64,000 nucleotides of DNA from Ipomoea triloba (lineage: Eukaryota; Streptophyta; Magnoliopsida; Solanales; Convolvulaceae), in assembly GCF_003576645.1 (NCBI RefSeq), contig NC_044924.1, positions 26,718,592 to 26,782,591 of the forward strand, written 5' to 3'. The notes beneath the pieces were generated by a model. The model had not been told where the DNA came from. It was given only the letters and a program-made list of their open reading frames with translations, and ran no database searches. This document shows positions 12,561 to 23,581 of this stretch, one piece after another. Numbering within the stretch: position 1 is the first letter of the stretch; each line of letters opens with the position of its first letter. The position numbers and the translations under genes were made by a program.

Positions 12561-13223
12561 AAAAATTTACTTTATGAGTTTGACAGAGTAATTGAATTCT
12601 AAGGAAAAATGTAATTTGGATTCTGGCTCTGAATGGTAACCAGAACGTTTTGATTGATTCTTATCGTGTCTGGTCTAATTTGAACTAGTCGTTAGGAAAA
12701 ATATAAATGAAATACTTATTTTAAAGTAAAAATGTCTTTTTACTATAAAATGAAGAAAAAAAGTCACTTTTAAAATAATTAAAGGGGCTAATGTAGATAC
12801 ATGAATAATTTAGGGAGAAAAAAAGCGTTATAAGCATATAATTCAGAGAAAAAAAAGTGTCATTTTCCCCTTAAGTTTTTTTTTAAATTACTTTTATAAT
12901 CCATCTTTTTTGAAAATACTTTTATAATCCATCTATTTCATTTGATGTGTCTATTTCAGTTAATAAGGCTTGACTTAAATTAATTTTAATTCATTTTTTA
13001 ATAATACTCCGTATTAAGTTTAATATTAGTATATAAAATTTATATATTTAGAAACTATATTAAAAGTAATATTAAACAAAAAAATTTAAAATTATTTACA
13101 AACTACTAAAAAAAAAGCAAAATAGAAAGAGTTAGTTTGACCAATGAATATTAAACATGACATGTAAACTGAGACGGATGAAGTATTAGTTAATTAAATA
13201 TATATTAAAAATTAGAACATTAA
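12561..13223. other. AT-rich intergenic sequence
   Basis: No gene or clear element. A short duplication of TTACTTTTATAATCCATCT is visible at 12890-12932. Confidence 0.6.
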
Positions 13224-13950
13224 TCTACTATACTAATAAGAGCCAAAGAAAGTTAGGCCTATAATGGGTAGAAAAAATGACGGTCGAATTATTAAATCAA
13301 ATGGATGGTTAAGATGGTTTAGATTTATATTTTTCATTGAGATTTCCTAATTTATCCTTAATTATATGATTATTTGTTAAATATTCCGTTAAATATTATC
13401 TTTTCCGTTAATATTCCGTTAATCTTTAACTTATCCATTAATTTTTATAAAAAAGGTCTTAGGTTCGAGCCTCATCCCAATCAAAGTTAGGTATATTGTT
13501 GTACATATACTACGAATATGTTAAGTATATTATTCAAAAGTAAATACCTCACTTTATTACTCTTATTAAATTAAATAAATTAGTAGTTAGAACAAAAAAA
13601 ATACATATGCATTTCTTTAATTTATGATTAGATGTCTACAATGCATTTATTACAAAAAAATATTCATTAAGTTATAAATAGTGTTTATTTATGCTATCAT
13701 TTTTAGACTAAGTATTTAGGTTATCGTTTTTACAAAATTGCAAAGATTTATTTTTAGTAACAATTATAATCAATCTCTAATATATTATCTTACATTCATA
13801 AATTTTAAATTACCGATTTAAACAAACAAATCCAACATTCAATTACATATGCATGAACATCTCCTATATAATCTTGCATTGATATACTTTGAAATACTTA
13901 TTTAAAAATAAACATTAGGCATTATCCCATTCGCGCAATTGAAAAACTAG
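13224..13950 (+). mobile_element. Non-autonomous Helitron 2
   Basis: It starts TCTACTATACTAATAAGAGC at 13224 after host A and ends GAAAAACTAG at 13950 before host T, preceded by CCCATTCGCGCAATTG. At 727 bp it is a short, apparently complete member of the family also seen at 6719-8249 and 57116-57978. It contains GGTTCGAGCCTC (13462), a tRNA B-box-like word shared with its relatives. It lies about 750 bp upstream of the Aux/IAA start codon. Confidence 0.8.
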
Positions 13951-14418
13951 TAATTGTATAAACACAAAAAATTAAATTTAAAATTGCCAAGCACCATGTT
14001 CTCCTATATAAGAGGTCATGAGATCAAGTTAGTGGAAACGGTATTGACTCTTTGTGCTTCAACATGTTGAGAAATAAAATATACATGAATAGATACTATA
14101 ATAATGTAAAAGAGTAAGTAGTACTAAAAAAAATATGATTTAAAAAAATTAAATTTAAAATTATTAATATTATTAAAATTAAATAATAATTGTAGAATTG
14201 ATTTGTATAATGAACATAAAAAATGAGTAATTATTATTATATTAGTAAAAGCAAATAATGATGGAGGGGGAAATGGATGTGCAAAGATAATGATGATTGT
14301 GTGCACAGTAGTGTGGAGCCAAAGGGATAAACAAAAAGAAAGAAATACAAACCAAACCCCAACTTCTTGTGTCTACTATCATCAACAAATTTATTGCGTC
14401 ATTCATTACATAATTTCT

Positions 14419-14462
14419 CCGACAAAGCCGGGGCTATCCAGCTTATCGCACCCTCCACGTGG
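14419..14462. promoter_or_regulatory. Candidate auxin-response and G-box elements upstream of Aux/IAA
   Basis: CCGACA at 14419-14424 is TGTCGG on the minus strand, the high-affinity ARF-binding hexamer. CCACGTGG at 14455-14462 is a perfect G-box. Both lie 235-280 bp before the Aux/IAA start codon. A possible TATA element, CTATATCA, is at about 14510. Aux/IAA genes are usually auxin-induced through ARF sites, so the arrangement is plausible, but these short words could occur by chance. Confidence 0.35.
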
Positions 14463-14524
14463 AATGATTTCCACCGTTCGAAACCTTAAGCCCAACACAA
14501 CCCTCCCCCCTATATCATCATGCC

Positions 14525-14696
14525 ATGAACATCCTCAACAAGCCCTCTTCTCTTCTTATTATCTCCCAACTCTCTCTCTCTCTCTCCTCTTTCTCCTACT
14601 CTCTCTCTAGACAAAAACATCATACAAAATTAAAAAAAAAAAAAAAGCCCCAAAGTTTTTACGAGATTTTGGACGTAAGATTTGTGCAAAAAAAAA
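14525..14696 (+). promoter_or_regulatory. Probable 5' UTR, CT-rich, with an overlapping uORF
   Basis: CT repeats (14573-14608) and an A tract precede the Aux/IAA start, as in many plant leaders. An ATG at 14525 opens a 61-codon frame that runs past the Aux/IAA ATG to 14710 in another frame. If transcription starts upstream of 14525, this overlapping uORF would depress translation; if it starts downstream of a TATA near 14510, the ATG would be left out. Confidence 0.4.
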
Positions 14697-16892
14697 ATGT
14701 TGAATTTTGAAGCGACGGAGCTCCGGCTAGGGTTGCCCGGCGGCGGAGGCGGCGGAAATGACGGCGAAGCGGCGAAGAGCAACGGGAAGAGAGCTTTCTC
14801 GGACACCGTTGACTTGAAGCTTAAGCTATCTTCCAAGGAATCCAACGTTGATCAAGTTGAGAACTTGGAGGACAACAATAATAATGTTGTCACAAGTCCT
14901 AGCGATTCCACTAAGCCACCAGCCAAGTAAGTATACATATCTGCACGGTAGCTCAGTTGGTTTCTGCTGATAGATTCTAGGCGATGATGTATCTAACTAT
15001 TTCGACTTGGGATTATATGAAAACTATACTTTAAGTGAGAATTTGTGAATTACTGCATAAATGCACACAATTTACTACATAAATGCATAAAATTTATTCC
15101 CTCGCATATCTCGATGATGATGAAGACCTTCAAGTAGTAACTTATATGCAGTCATGCAGTTCGATCTCATGTTTTCACCTAAGACATGATATGATTCTCA
15201 ATCTTTGTATCTATATCTATATACACATTATTTGTTATCTAACTGCTTTCTTTGAGTATGTATATTGTGCTAATTTAGTGGTAATTGGTAAACCTTATTA
15301 CATGTTTAATTATTTGTCAACAAATTTTATAGATTAATAAGGAATTTTGATACATCTAAAGATCAAAACGAGATTAAATCTGTTATATATATCTTATTTT
15401 AATTCATAGGTTTTACATATTCTTCTCGACCATAAGGCTTTCATGTCTCCTAGATACGTTGGTTTTGTACATCCATGCAAAAGGAAAAAGACTAATTTTC
15501 GTTAATATAATTTTACACACACATAATAATAATAATTATTATTATTTATTTAAAATACGATATAGTGTTATTTGTTACCAGAAAAGCTTCTCATATATAA
15601 CGAGAGGCAAGTGGATTGATAACGAGAGGCAAGAAAAAAACAAAACATTTGGAATCTTTGCAATAAATTGTCTTGTAACGAAAATGGAAGAAAACAAAAC
15701 ATTTGGAATCTTTACTTTTAAGATAGCAGTATTTTGAATTATTACTTTGTTTTTCATAATAATTTTTTTTTATTTGTGGATTTTATCAATGATTTTCAGA
15801 TATAATAATTTTTATTTTATTTTTTTATTAATTTGGAAATATATTTATTGAATATTTTTGTCTAATTAAAAAACTGGCCTGGTGTTGTTTAGAGCACAAG
15901 TAGTGGGTTGGCCACCAGTCAGATCATACCGGAAAAACATCCTGAGTGGACAGAAGGCGGCCGGAGAGAGCTCCGGCGGTGGCGCCGCCCTAGTCAAAGT
16001 TAGCGTTGACGGTGCGCCCTACTTACGTAAAGTGGACTTAAAGATGTACAAAAGCTACCATGAACTTTCTGAAGCTTTGGGCAAAATGTTCAGCTCTTTT
16101 ACCATTGGTAATTAATTAAACCCTATACTCCCACCTTTTTGGTCCTTATATTTATGATAAAATATTAAAAAAAAAATACTCCGTAATAGAATTAATTAAT
16201 TAATCATAATGCGATAAATAAGATAATTATTTTTTAATAAATATATTGGGTTTTTATTTTGCAGGGAATTGTGGGACTCATGGATTTAAGGATTTCATGA
16301 ACGAGAGCAAATTGATAGATCTATTGAGTGGTTCAGACTATGTTCCAACTTATGAAGATAAAGATGGAGATTGGATGCTTGTCGGTGATGTTCCATGGAA
16401 GTAAGTTTATATATATTTAAATAATATATATAATAAATTAATTTTTACATAAAAATTGCGCAACTTTAATACTATCACATAAACATTAGTATCTTAATTT
16501 TTTAAAACAATTTTAAGTTAAACTTCTACTGTGATAATTTTTTTTAAAAAAAGTTAAGTCATATATTACGAAATTAAATGAAAGCTACTATTTATCTTAA
16601 AAATTAAAATATAAAAAAAAATATTAGATTAATAATGCATACTTCAATAATTCATGCACACATATATGACTAACGTTTTCTTAATTTTTTTTTAATATTT
16701 TTGTAGCATGTTTGTTGATTCATGCAAGCGCTTGCGAATAATGAAAGGATCAGAAGCCATTGGACTAGGTAATTAAGCTTGAATTTGAATTAAAGGAAAA
16801 AAGTTATTTTATTAAACAAATTTGTCGATATTATGCGTAACAATTGTTGTATTACGTGTACTTTATACTTGAAAAAGTTAATACTCTATCTC

Positions 16893-16959
<67 letters not shown>

Positions 16960-17050
16960 CGCATATATTATGTTTATTTTTGATCTAATATTAATCATTC
17001 ATATATTTGCAGCACCAAGGGCAGTGGAGAAATGCAAGAACAGAAGTTGA
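14697..17050 (+). CDS. Aux/IAA: Aux/IAA auxin-responsive protein (IAA7/14/16/17-type), 5 exons
   Basis: A nuclear repressor of ARF transcription factors. Auxin makes TIR1/AFB F-box receptors bind its degron and triggers its degradation. Exons: 14697-14926, 15893-16107, 16265-16400, 16707-16768 and 17013-17050, all GT-AG; the joined 681 nt give 226 aa. The start is the ATG at 14697; the upstream in-frame TTG is not a start. Domain I is TELRLGLPG (residues 7-15), the LxLxL EAR motif that recruits TOPLESS. KR at 31-32 with the downstream basic tail fits nuclear import. Domain II is the degron VVGWPPVRS (80-88). The PB1 region (domains III/IV, about 110-214) has the lysine in LVKVSVDG and the acidic [13 protein letters not shown] (173-185). 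The C-terminus is [14 protein letters not shown]. All key motifs are intact. The opening [12 protein letters not shown] points to the IAA16/IAA17 group; the exact orthologue is uncertain. Confidence 0.96.
14945..14962 (+). other. tRNA A-box-like word in Aux/IAA intron 1
   Basis: GGTAGCTCAGTTGG matches a pol III A-box, but no B-box follows at tRNA spacing. It is probably a SINE head remnant or a chance match. Intron 1 (14927-15892) is otherwise AT-rich, with a CAAAACATTTGGAATCTTT word duplicated at about 15641 and 15695. Confidence 0.25.
16899..16964. repeat. (TA)n plus (GC)n microsatellite in Aux/IAA intron 4
   Basis: TA repeats from 16899 to 16954 are followed by GCGCGCGC (16955-16962). It lies wholly inside the last intron, 50 bp before the final acceptor at 17011-17012. 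A length change here could affect branch-point distance but not coding. Confidence 0.9.
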
Positions 17051-17819
17051 ATTGCTATTTGTAATTGCATTTTTTTTTCCTTTTTTCTTTTTAAAAAAAA
17101 TCTGTTTTTTGTTTGTAATGATCTCAACTATGAGCATCAACCTTAATTGTGTTTGTAATTATGTTTTAAAATATATGTATACATATCTATTATATAAAAC
17201 ATGAGATGAGAGGTCTGCATTATTCTGTGTGCCCCCCACAGTTTTTGTGGTACGTGTTTTCCCTAGAAATCATAGTTGTCTTGTTTCATATGCTACAAGA
17301 GTAGTTTAATGAGAGAATCTTATTTTAATTATTTGGCATCAAAATAAATTGATTTTTGTGGAATATTAAATTAATTGTAATTGAGAAGAATAAATCAGTA
17401 TAACATCATTCATCTTTAATAGTAATCAACTTTTGTTGTTTATCCCGAAAAGAGTAATATTATACTTCGTTCAGTTTACCTTTTTTTCTTTTTTTTTCTT
17501 TACATATTATTTTTACTTCATTTCCATTTCTTTTTATTTATGTATATTTAATCCCAGTTTATTCTTATTTTCTTCCAATAAAATCAAAACATATAGTATA
17601 CGTTTGGTCCATCTGAATATGCTTATCTTCATCCAGCAGCAAAAACAGTCTCCGATATGACACATTAAAATTTATCTTCATTGTGTGAATCCAAAGAAAA
17701 ATGTCCGTATCAAAAATTTGTGCGAAAAAATAAATTTTTAGAGTCATTATGACTTAGTTATTTGTTCAATAAAAGACTCTTAATTTAGTAATAATTAATT
17801 ATAATACGCCACGTCAAAT
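17051..17819 (+). other. Aux/IAA 3' UTR and AT-rich flank
   Basis: T-rich sequence after the TGA is the likely 3' UTR, probably to about 17200. Beyond it I see no gene. The Phe/Ser-rich frame at 17433 is a low-complexity artefact. Confidence 0.6.
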
Positions 17820-18022
17820 CATATATATATATATTTAGGTTCCTGTGCGGATAGTGCTTCTTGTACGGTCGTGCGGTCATTCACCACTAGGTACGCAAAA
17901 ATACACCATTTGGTGTGGTGCGGTGTGATGTATTTTTTTTGGTGTGATGCAGTGATGCATTTTCCATACCTAATGATGAATTCACACCGATCGCACGGAA
18001 AACACTGTTCACATTTGAATCA

Positions 18023-18077
<55 letters not shown>
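17820..18077. mobile_element. TA-bounded module with GCGGTC / GGTGTGATGCA words
   Basis: TA repeats flank both sides (17820-17834, 18023-18077) of a 188-bp core. The core carries GTACGGTCGTGCGGTCATTC, ATACACCATTTGGTGTGGTG, and near the right CACACCGATCGCACGGAAAA, partly complementary to the left. Its vocabulary (GACCGCAC, ATACCTAATGATG) recurs in the module at 61336-61711. Confidence 0.5.
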
Positions 18078-18083
<6 letters not shown>

Positions 18084-18640
18084 ATTAGAACTAATAACCA
18101 GCTGGTGTTTTTTTTTTTTTTTTATAAATTAAATTAATATTGCATGAATTTTTTAAGAATGATAATTGGGGACTGATTAATGAGTGTATGTGCAATTATG
18201 TTATCCGGTGGATGGGGGACAAGTAACATGATTCTTAGAAGTTAGTGGGGAGACAAGGGCATGTGGATGTTAGTGTAAGAACAACTTTAGTGGGTCACAC
18301 AATTCCCTCATCAAATACTAAATTATTTTCTAGTTGTCAATGAGCTCATATTGCTTCAAGTCCTCCTATATGTAATCAATTGTTTCTTGATCCTTCACTT
18401 GGACGGCACATAAGGCCCTAAGGGACAAATATAAATAATACATTTTTTTATTATAGTTTTATATAGGAAATGTATATTTGAAGATTTAAAATATGTTACT
18501 GAGTTTAAATAATATTTTAGGTGTTGTGGTGGTATAAATATTATCTTACATTTGGTAGGAGTTTATTTATTTTAATTGGATAAAGTTTAACCATTTCATA
18601 GCAGTAAAGTGTTGTAAATTTTAGCTAAAATGATAATTTT
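18078..18640. other. Intergenic sequence
   Basis: AT-rich with a T17 tract at 18107-18123. No gene or element recognised. Confidence 0.55.
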
Positions 18641-18968
18641 GAGTGGCTATTTTGTGGTACAAATATATGAGGTTATTTTCAGTTTGGGTCGAATCAAAGT
18701 GGATTTGGATTCTTTATAATGAGCGGAAGAAATTGATATATTGTACGCTACAAAACAGATAATGAGGGAATGGGAAATTGAGTTTCAAAGTAAATTCATT
18801 TGAGTTGGAAAAATGGAGCTCGGAAAACTTTGAAGTAGCCTTTGTCACACGCTGGAAATGGATGTGGATTTCAACTAGTATATATATAATTCACTTTTAG
18901 AATGAGCTTAAATTGTACAGCATAAATACTCTCTCTTGCGCTGCTAATCAAAATCTTATAATGAGGCT
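18641..18968 (+). repeat. LTR-like dispersed repeat, copy 1
   Basis: GAGTGGCTATTTTGTGGTAC through AATACTCTCTCTTGCGC is collinear, with divergence, with 24072-24380. The word ATTGATATATTGTACGC followed by AAACAGATAATG is common to both. A TATATATA box (about 18879) and a CTCTCT run after it look like an LTR promoter. It is probably a solo or truncated LTR; ends and target duplication not determined. Confidence 0.5.
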
Positions 18969-19892
18969 GAAAAAGCTTGACTTTTGTACACCTACACCTC
19001 GGGTACACAAATCTTGTCCAATAAACCAATAGTCTATGCAGGCTAAGTTATGTTAAATTTCAAATAACTTGTTTCAACTTACACAAAAAAGTCGAATGTT
19101 ACAATATAAGATGGGGTACAGTCACATCTCAATGGGAATGCATTCGAAAAGTGCTTTAACAAAGCATTTTTCGGTGCTTTGTTTAGCACCATTGAAAAGT
19201 TCTATTAATAAGCACCTTACAATGCCTAATTAAAGCACCTTGCGCAAGGTGCCTTAGTAAGGTTAATTAACTTTGGGTACTTACGGACTTATTGGTCACA
19301 TCATTTTTTGAAACGGATTATTTATGGTTAGTTATACGAATAAATTGTAAATATTTTGTAATCTTTGCTTTTAATTAATATGACCGCTTCGAATGTTAAA
19401 TTGGATTTATGCATGTGTCGTATTAATGCTATGATTTATAATCTCTTATATAAATACCTAATGTTCAGGTAGAATTTAACAACTATTCAAAAATTCATTT
19501 ATCACTCCTATGCTGTCTTCTCTCTCAAATCTGTGTTCGTACATTCTGATCAAAGCTTTTTGTTCAAGTTTTTATTCTAGTTCGCTGAGGGTAATTTAAT
19601 TTGAGTACTTAAACTATTTACCGTAATCCATTTTATCCTAGAAAACTTATGCTACAACCCTCCAGCACTCTCGGGATATAGCGAATTAGATATGAGGAAT
19701 GTGTGTTTACATATATATACGACTTGAATTTCCTTAATTTTGTTCTTTGTTTTGGGATTATTTCAACAATTAAATCCCATTATTTTATATTTTTTTTTTT
19801 GTTAAACTATCTACCTAATTATTCGCCTACATAAGCTTTACTTGATTGGAAAAAGTATGAGTAATATATGTTTATTTTGATTAGAAAAAGTC
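18969..19892. other. Intergenic sequence with short palindromes
   Basis: No gene. At 19145-19265 several GGTGCTTT/AAAGCACC words and the palindrome GCACCTTGCGCAAGGTGC suggest a small degenerate foldback element. Confidence 0.45.
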
Positions 19893-19895
19893 TTA

Positions 19896-20120
19896 CAGCT
19901 TGTTTGGTTCATAGAAGGGAATGGAATACCATTCTCAGGAACATACCTATTCCATTATTTACTTTGTCCTTTTATTCTTGAAAATAATATTTCTGGGAAT
20001 GAGTTATTTCTTTTGCAAGAGGGAATAGTCATTCCTGGGAGATCCCTGGTATTAGCTATTCTCAAATATTTGGGAATAGCTTTTATATTATAATACCAAA
20101 AATACCATTTTGTATTATAA

Positions 20121-20175
<55 letters not shown>

Positions 20176-20297
20176 TTATTTATTTATTTATATATATATA
20201 TTTATACTTATAGTTATATTTATATATTAAAATTGTAATTAATTAAATATATGCATTTATATAATACATTATATTTATTGAAGTATATACATGAATT

Positions 20298-20337
<40 letters not shown>

Positions 20338-20473
20338 TATTATTATTATTATTATTATTATTATTTATAGACATATATTTGTTTATATTCATAGGGACAT
20401 ATGGTATATTAGGATTCTTCGAATTTCATTCATTCACAACTTCTATATTTTCATATATAATTTATTTATTTTC

Positions 20474-20513
<40 letters not shown>

Positions 20514-20730
20514 ATTTTTATAGGGGTATTTAATTATGTCTTTTAAACACATTACATTTCTATTCCTTAAACCAACCAAACACTGAAATTATATTCTAAA
20601 GTCTATTCTTTTAACGAACCAAACAATAGTATACTTTTCTTATTCTATTTCTAGCTTATTCCATTCCGTATGAAATATTGGAATGCTATTTATATTCCCT
20701 TAAAATTCATTGCGTGAACCAAACATGCGG
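19896..20730. mobile_element. Harbinger/Tourist-like MITE with TTA target duplication
   Basis: The left end CAGCTTGTTTGGTTCA (19896) and the reverse complement of the right end, CCGCATGTTTGGTTCA, form terminal inverted repeats. TTA stands on both sides (19893-19895 and 20731-20733), the PIF/Harbinger target. The interior holds GGAATGGAAT/ATTCCATTCC words, a (TA)n run (20125-20170) and two (ATA/ATT)n runs (about 20303-20366 and 20476-20511) that inflate it. The Ile-rich frame inside is microsatellite. A related right end lies at 58030-58215. Confidence 0.75.
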
Positions 20731-20733
20731 TTA

Positions 20734-21054
20734 GTGTTTCTGTGTTTAATAGCAATAGATGTAGGGAACCTTTGGTGCTTGATACCAGGAAAGTTTGATA
20801 TGATTCTGCTGATCGGTAACCATAAAGGTTAGTTTAATAATTAACGGTTGTCTTGCAATGGATATACATACATATTTATGCATGGATTATGATCAGTCCA
20901 AAATTGCATGCTATATTCACTTACATTTATCACTCACAAACTCACTCCTTTATGGGAAAATTTAAAATAATAGAAAAGAAAATCATACAAAAATAGTCAC
21001 ATTAAGAAGTGTAAAAAATTGTGTGATTTTTGTAGGGATGAGAAACATTATTTT

Positions 21055-21093
<39 letters not shown>

Positions 21094-21119
21094 AATATCT
21101 CACATGAGAACTGTGGATA
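20734..21119. other. Intergenic sequence
   Basis: No gene seen; a (TA)n run lies at 21058-21090. Confidence 0.55.
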
Positions 21120-21263
21120 AATTTGGACTAGCTATCCATCTTGAGTATGTGTATGACTGTGATTTATTCAGATCTATTTACGTTTTTATTTAATTTGGAC
21201 TAGCTATCCATCTTGAGTATGTGTATGACTGTGATTTATTCAGATTTATTTATGTTTTTATTA
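21120..21263 (+). repeat. 72-bp tandem duplication
   Basis: AATTTGGACTAGCTATCCAT starts at 21120 and again at 21192. The two 72-bp units differ at only a few positions, indicating a recent tandem duplication. Confidence 0.85.
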
Positions 21264-21678
21264 TACTTTAATAATTTTTGTTTGTGTTTTGAAGGCTGGG
21301 ATGAATATACACGAAACTTATGCTTTATTTTTGGTGTTGAATTTATGATAAATGAGAACACCCTCTTATAAAAAGTGTGGACATGTCCACACCATCCAAT
21401 CATTAATAAGATCTTGTGGTCCTTGTTTTGTTTTTTTTTATATTAAATTAAATTAACTTTATTGAAATTTAAAATAATAACTGCCATTTTTTTGAGTCAA
21501 CCTACTGCCACTAGACCACAAGGTCTTTGGCATAACTGTCATTTGATTAATTTTAAATTTAATGATTTACTATTTTGCACTGCATTAGTAATGGCAAGAT
21601 CCTAGCATTTGATTACTCAATGTGAAAGGTGTATGTAGAAGTGTGGACACGTGGAAGGTGCTCTTATATGAAGTAACC

Positions 21679-21681
<3 letters not shown>
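21264..21681. other. Intergenic sequence with GTGTGGACATGTCCACAC palindrome
   Basis: A perfect 18-bp palindrome sits at about 21380-21397, and GTGTGGACACGTGG recurs at 21641. The pair may mark the ends of a small non-autonomous element of about 300 bp. No gene. Confidence 0.35.
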
Positions 21682-21769
<88 letters not shown>

Positions 21770-22296
21770 GGTTTAGGTGCAGAAGATCTGAGCCGTTGAT
21801 CAAATCTAGATCAACGACTCAAATAAGTGAAAATTAAAAAAAAAAACTGTGTGTCTGGAAGAAATAAGCATAAGCTAAAAATGGTGCACCTTAAGTGATA
21901 GAGACACACCTTAAGTGATAGAACAACGCACCTTAAGTCTTATCATCGCGCACCTTCAGTTTATAACAATGGCTCACCTTAACTAATATAAAGACACACT
22001 GAAAACCACGCACCTTAAGAAGAAAAATCACGCACCTAAAGCTTTAGACCGAGGCACATTAAGTTTCAACAAACAACGCACCATAAGTTATCAACTAAAG
22101 AACTGATTCACCTTAAGCACAAAAACCACACACTTTAAGAAGGAAAACCATGCACCTTAAGCACAAAACATATGCACCTTAAGCACAGAACTTACGCACT
22201 TTAAGTTCTCAACTACACGCAGCTTAAGCACAGAACCCACGCACCCAAAGAAGGAACATGATGCACCTTAAGCACAAACCTACGCACATTAAATTT
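21682..22296. mobile_element. TA microsatellite plus ~19-unit GCACCTTAAG array
   Basis: An 84-bp TA run (21682-21765) is followed by GAGCCGTTGATC / GATCAACGACTCA, then from 21874 by about nineteen degenerate units averaging 22 bp. Each is centred on GCACCTTAAG or a one- to three-base variant, spaced by A-rich words such as CACAAAACC. It is the mirror image of 10005-10285, so both belong to one element family. There are no coding frames, and the units are too degenerate and unevenly spaced for a CRISPR. Confidence 0.6.
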
Positions 22297-22469
22297 TACC
22301 CAAATGGAAAATGACCAAATTGCCACCTTGTTTTATTTTTATTTTTATTTTTATTTTTATTATTTTTTTTATGTTGTTAATCCTGGATGTTGATTTTGGC
22401 AAGATCAATGACTCTCCTCTCCATGCACAACTGCACATGAGAAGCACCAGCGCACGCGAACTGAATTTT

Positions 22470-22483
<14 letters not shown>

Positions 22484-22536
<53 letters not shown>
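22484..22536 (+). repeat. (CA)n microsatellite
   Basis: About 26 CA units follow CATACATACATA. The Cys/Val or Thr/His frames across it are artefacts. Confidence 0.95.
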
Positions 22537-22538
<2 letters not shown>

Positions 22539-22665
22539 ATGGATTTAATTAACCCAGGTAGATAGAATCAATAAACCCGATTAAATTAAGGGGGGTTGAC
22601 AAGATAGGATAAAGGCAATGATCACGGAGATTCTTGTATTAATTCAATAGGAAAGATGCTATTAC

Positions 22666-23163
22666 ATGTCTTTTTGTGAGTATGATTCCTTAAATTTTTG
22701 TGATAAACATTTGGGGAGTGAGGATGATAACATGTCTTTTTATTCTTGCGAAAATGAGTTTTATGAATATGATAATTCTACTTGGGAGGATGAGGAGTTG
22801 ATAAAGATTGAAGAAGAAAGGATTGAGCAAAGAGGAAAAATTGTCACTTTTGGCAATTTGATAGAGGGTGAGTCGAGCGTAAACACTTTAAGAGAGAAAT
22901 ATGAGGACGTGCTTGTTCATTGGGATGTTTTTAATGACAAATTTCTTAGAGATGGAATAGATCAAAAGGAGAGGGAGAAAAGGCAAGCTATCCTTGAGAA
23001 ATTTGGGGTAGTATGTCATGTTTACTTAGGACTAGCAATAGGATTTGTTCTTCCCTTCCTTGCTTGTGAGTTCAAGGATGTTCCCCATCTTAGGGCATAC
23101 CTTGAAGCCAAAGTGCATGGGACGCTTGGTAAGGTCCCAAAGTCGGTGTGTTTCGAAGGATAG
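22666..23163 (+). CDS. Hypothetical 165-aa protein, probably retroelement-derived
   Basis: An uninterrupted frame starts at a true ATG (22666), with a second in-frame ATG at 22732, and ends TAG at 23161-23163. The N-terminal 60 residues are acidic and Ser/Tyr/Asn-rich. Residues about 60-125 are charged and probably helical. A hydrophobic stretch VYLGLAIGFVLPFLACEF (about 133-150) could be membrane-inserted or a buried helix. I do not recognise the family. The GGGAGGCAATCCCA motif just downstream suggests the last ORF of a gypsy element rather than a host gene. Dedicated promoter not seen. Confidence 0.45.
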   Translation: MSFCEYDSLNFCDKHLGSEDDNMSFYSCENEFYEYDNSTWEDEELIKIEEERIEQRGKIVTFGNLIEGESSVNTLREKYEDVLVHWDVFNDKFLRDGIDQKEREKRQAILEKFGVVCHVYLGLAIGFVLPFLACEFKDVPHLRAYLEAKVHGTLGKVPKSVCFEG

Positions 23164-23430
23164 AGCACACCACGTCTAGCCAGTGACGTAAAACGTGGCG
23201 CACTTGGGAGGCAATCCCAACGTTATCTTTCATTTTATAGAATCTTCATTTATGTTATTATTTTGTTTTCTTTTCGATTGCTTTAATCTTATTTTTTTTA
23301 TATAGCCCCCTTTAAGCTAACAATCGCAGATTATCCATTTGGGAAGCGTAAATTGCCCACAATCCATCAACAAACCATCACCACTAGCAAAAGAGGCTAA
23401 AATAGCAAAGGTAAAACGCAAATAACGCAA

Positions 23431-23581
23431 CCACGCTCCATACACGCGTAAAGGAGGCGTGTAGGCTTTCTAGTAGCCGTCCACACCTGGCTTCACGCGT
23501 GAAGGTGGCGTGGACCTTAACCAGAAGCCGTCCACGTCCCCCTTCACGCGTGAAGGCCGCGTGGACGAGCACCAGAATATT
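23431..23581 (+). repeat. Three ~50-bp tandem units centred on CACGCGTGAAGG
   Basis: Units start at 23431, 23481 and 23532, each reading CCAC, then CACGCGT(G)AAGG, then GCGTG(GAC) and AGCCGT. The block is CpG-rich within an AT-rich region. ACGCGT is self-complementary and CCACG / CGTGG words let each unit fold. It is most simply an internal repeat of the flanking retroelement. Confidence 0.7.

Noticed and set aside
14682..14696. Upstream start for Aux/IAA giving five extra residues
   Set aside because: The codon is TTG; the first ATG is at 14697 and gives the family's usual N-terminus.
14945..14962. tRNA gene in Aux/IAA intron 1
   Set aside because: A-box only; no acceptor stem or B-box at the correct distance.
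21874..22296. CRISPR-like array
   Set aside because: Units are degenerate and irregular, spacers are A-rich and not unique, there are no cas genes, and the sequence is eukaryotic.
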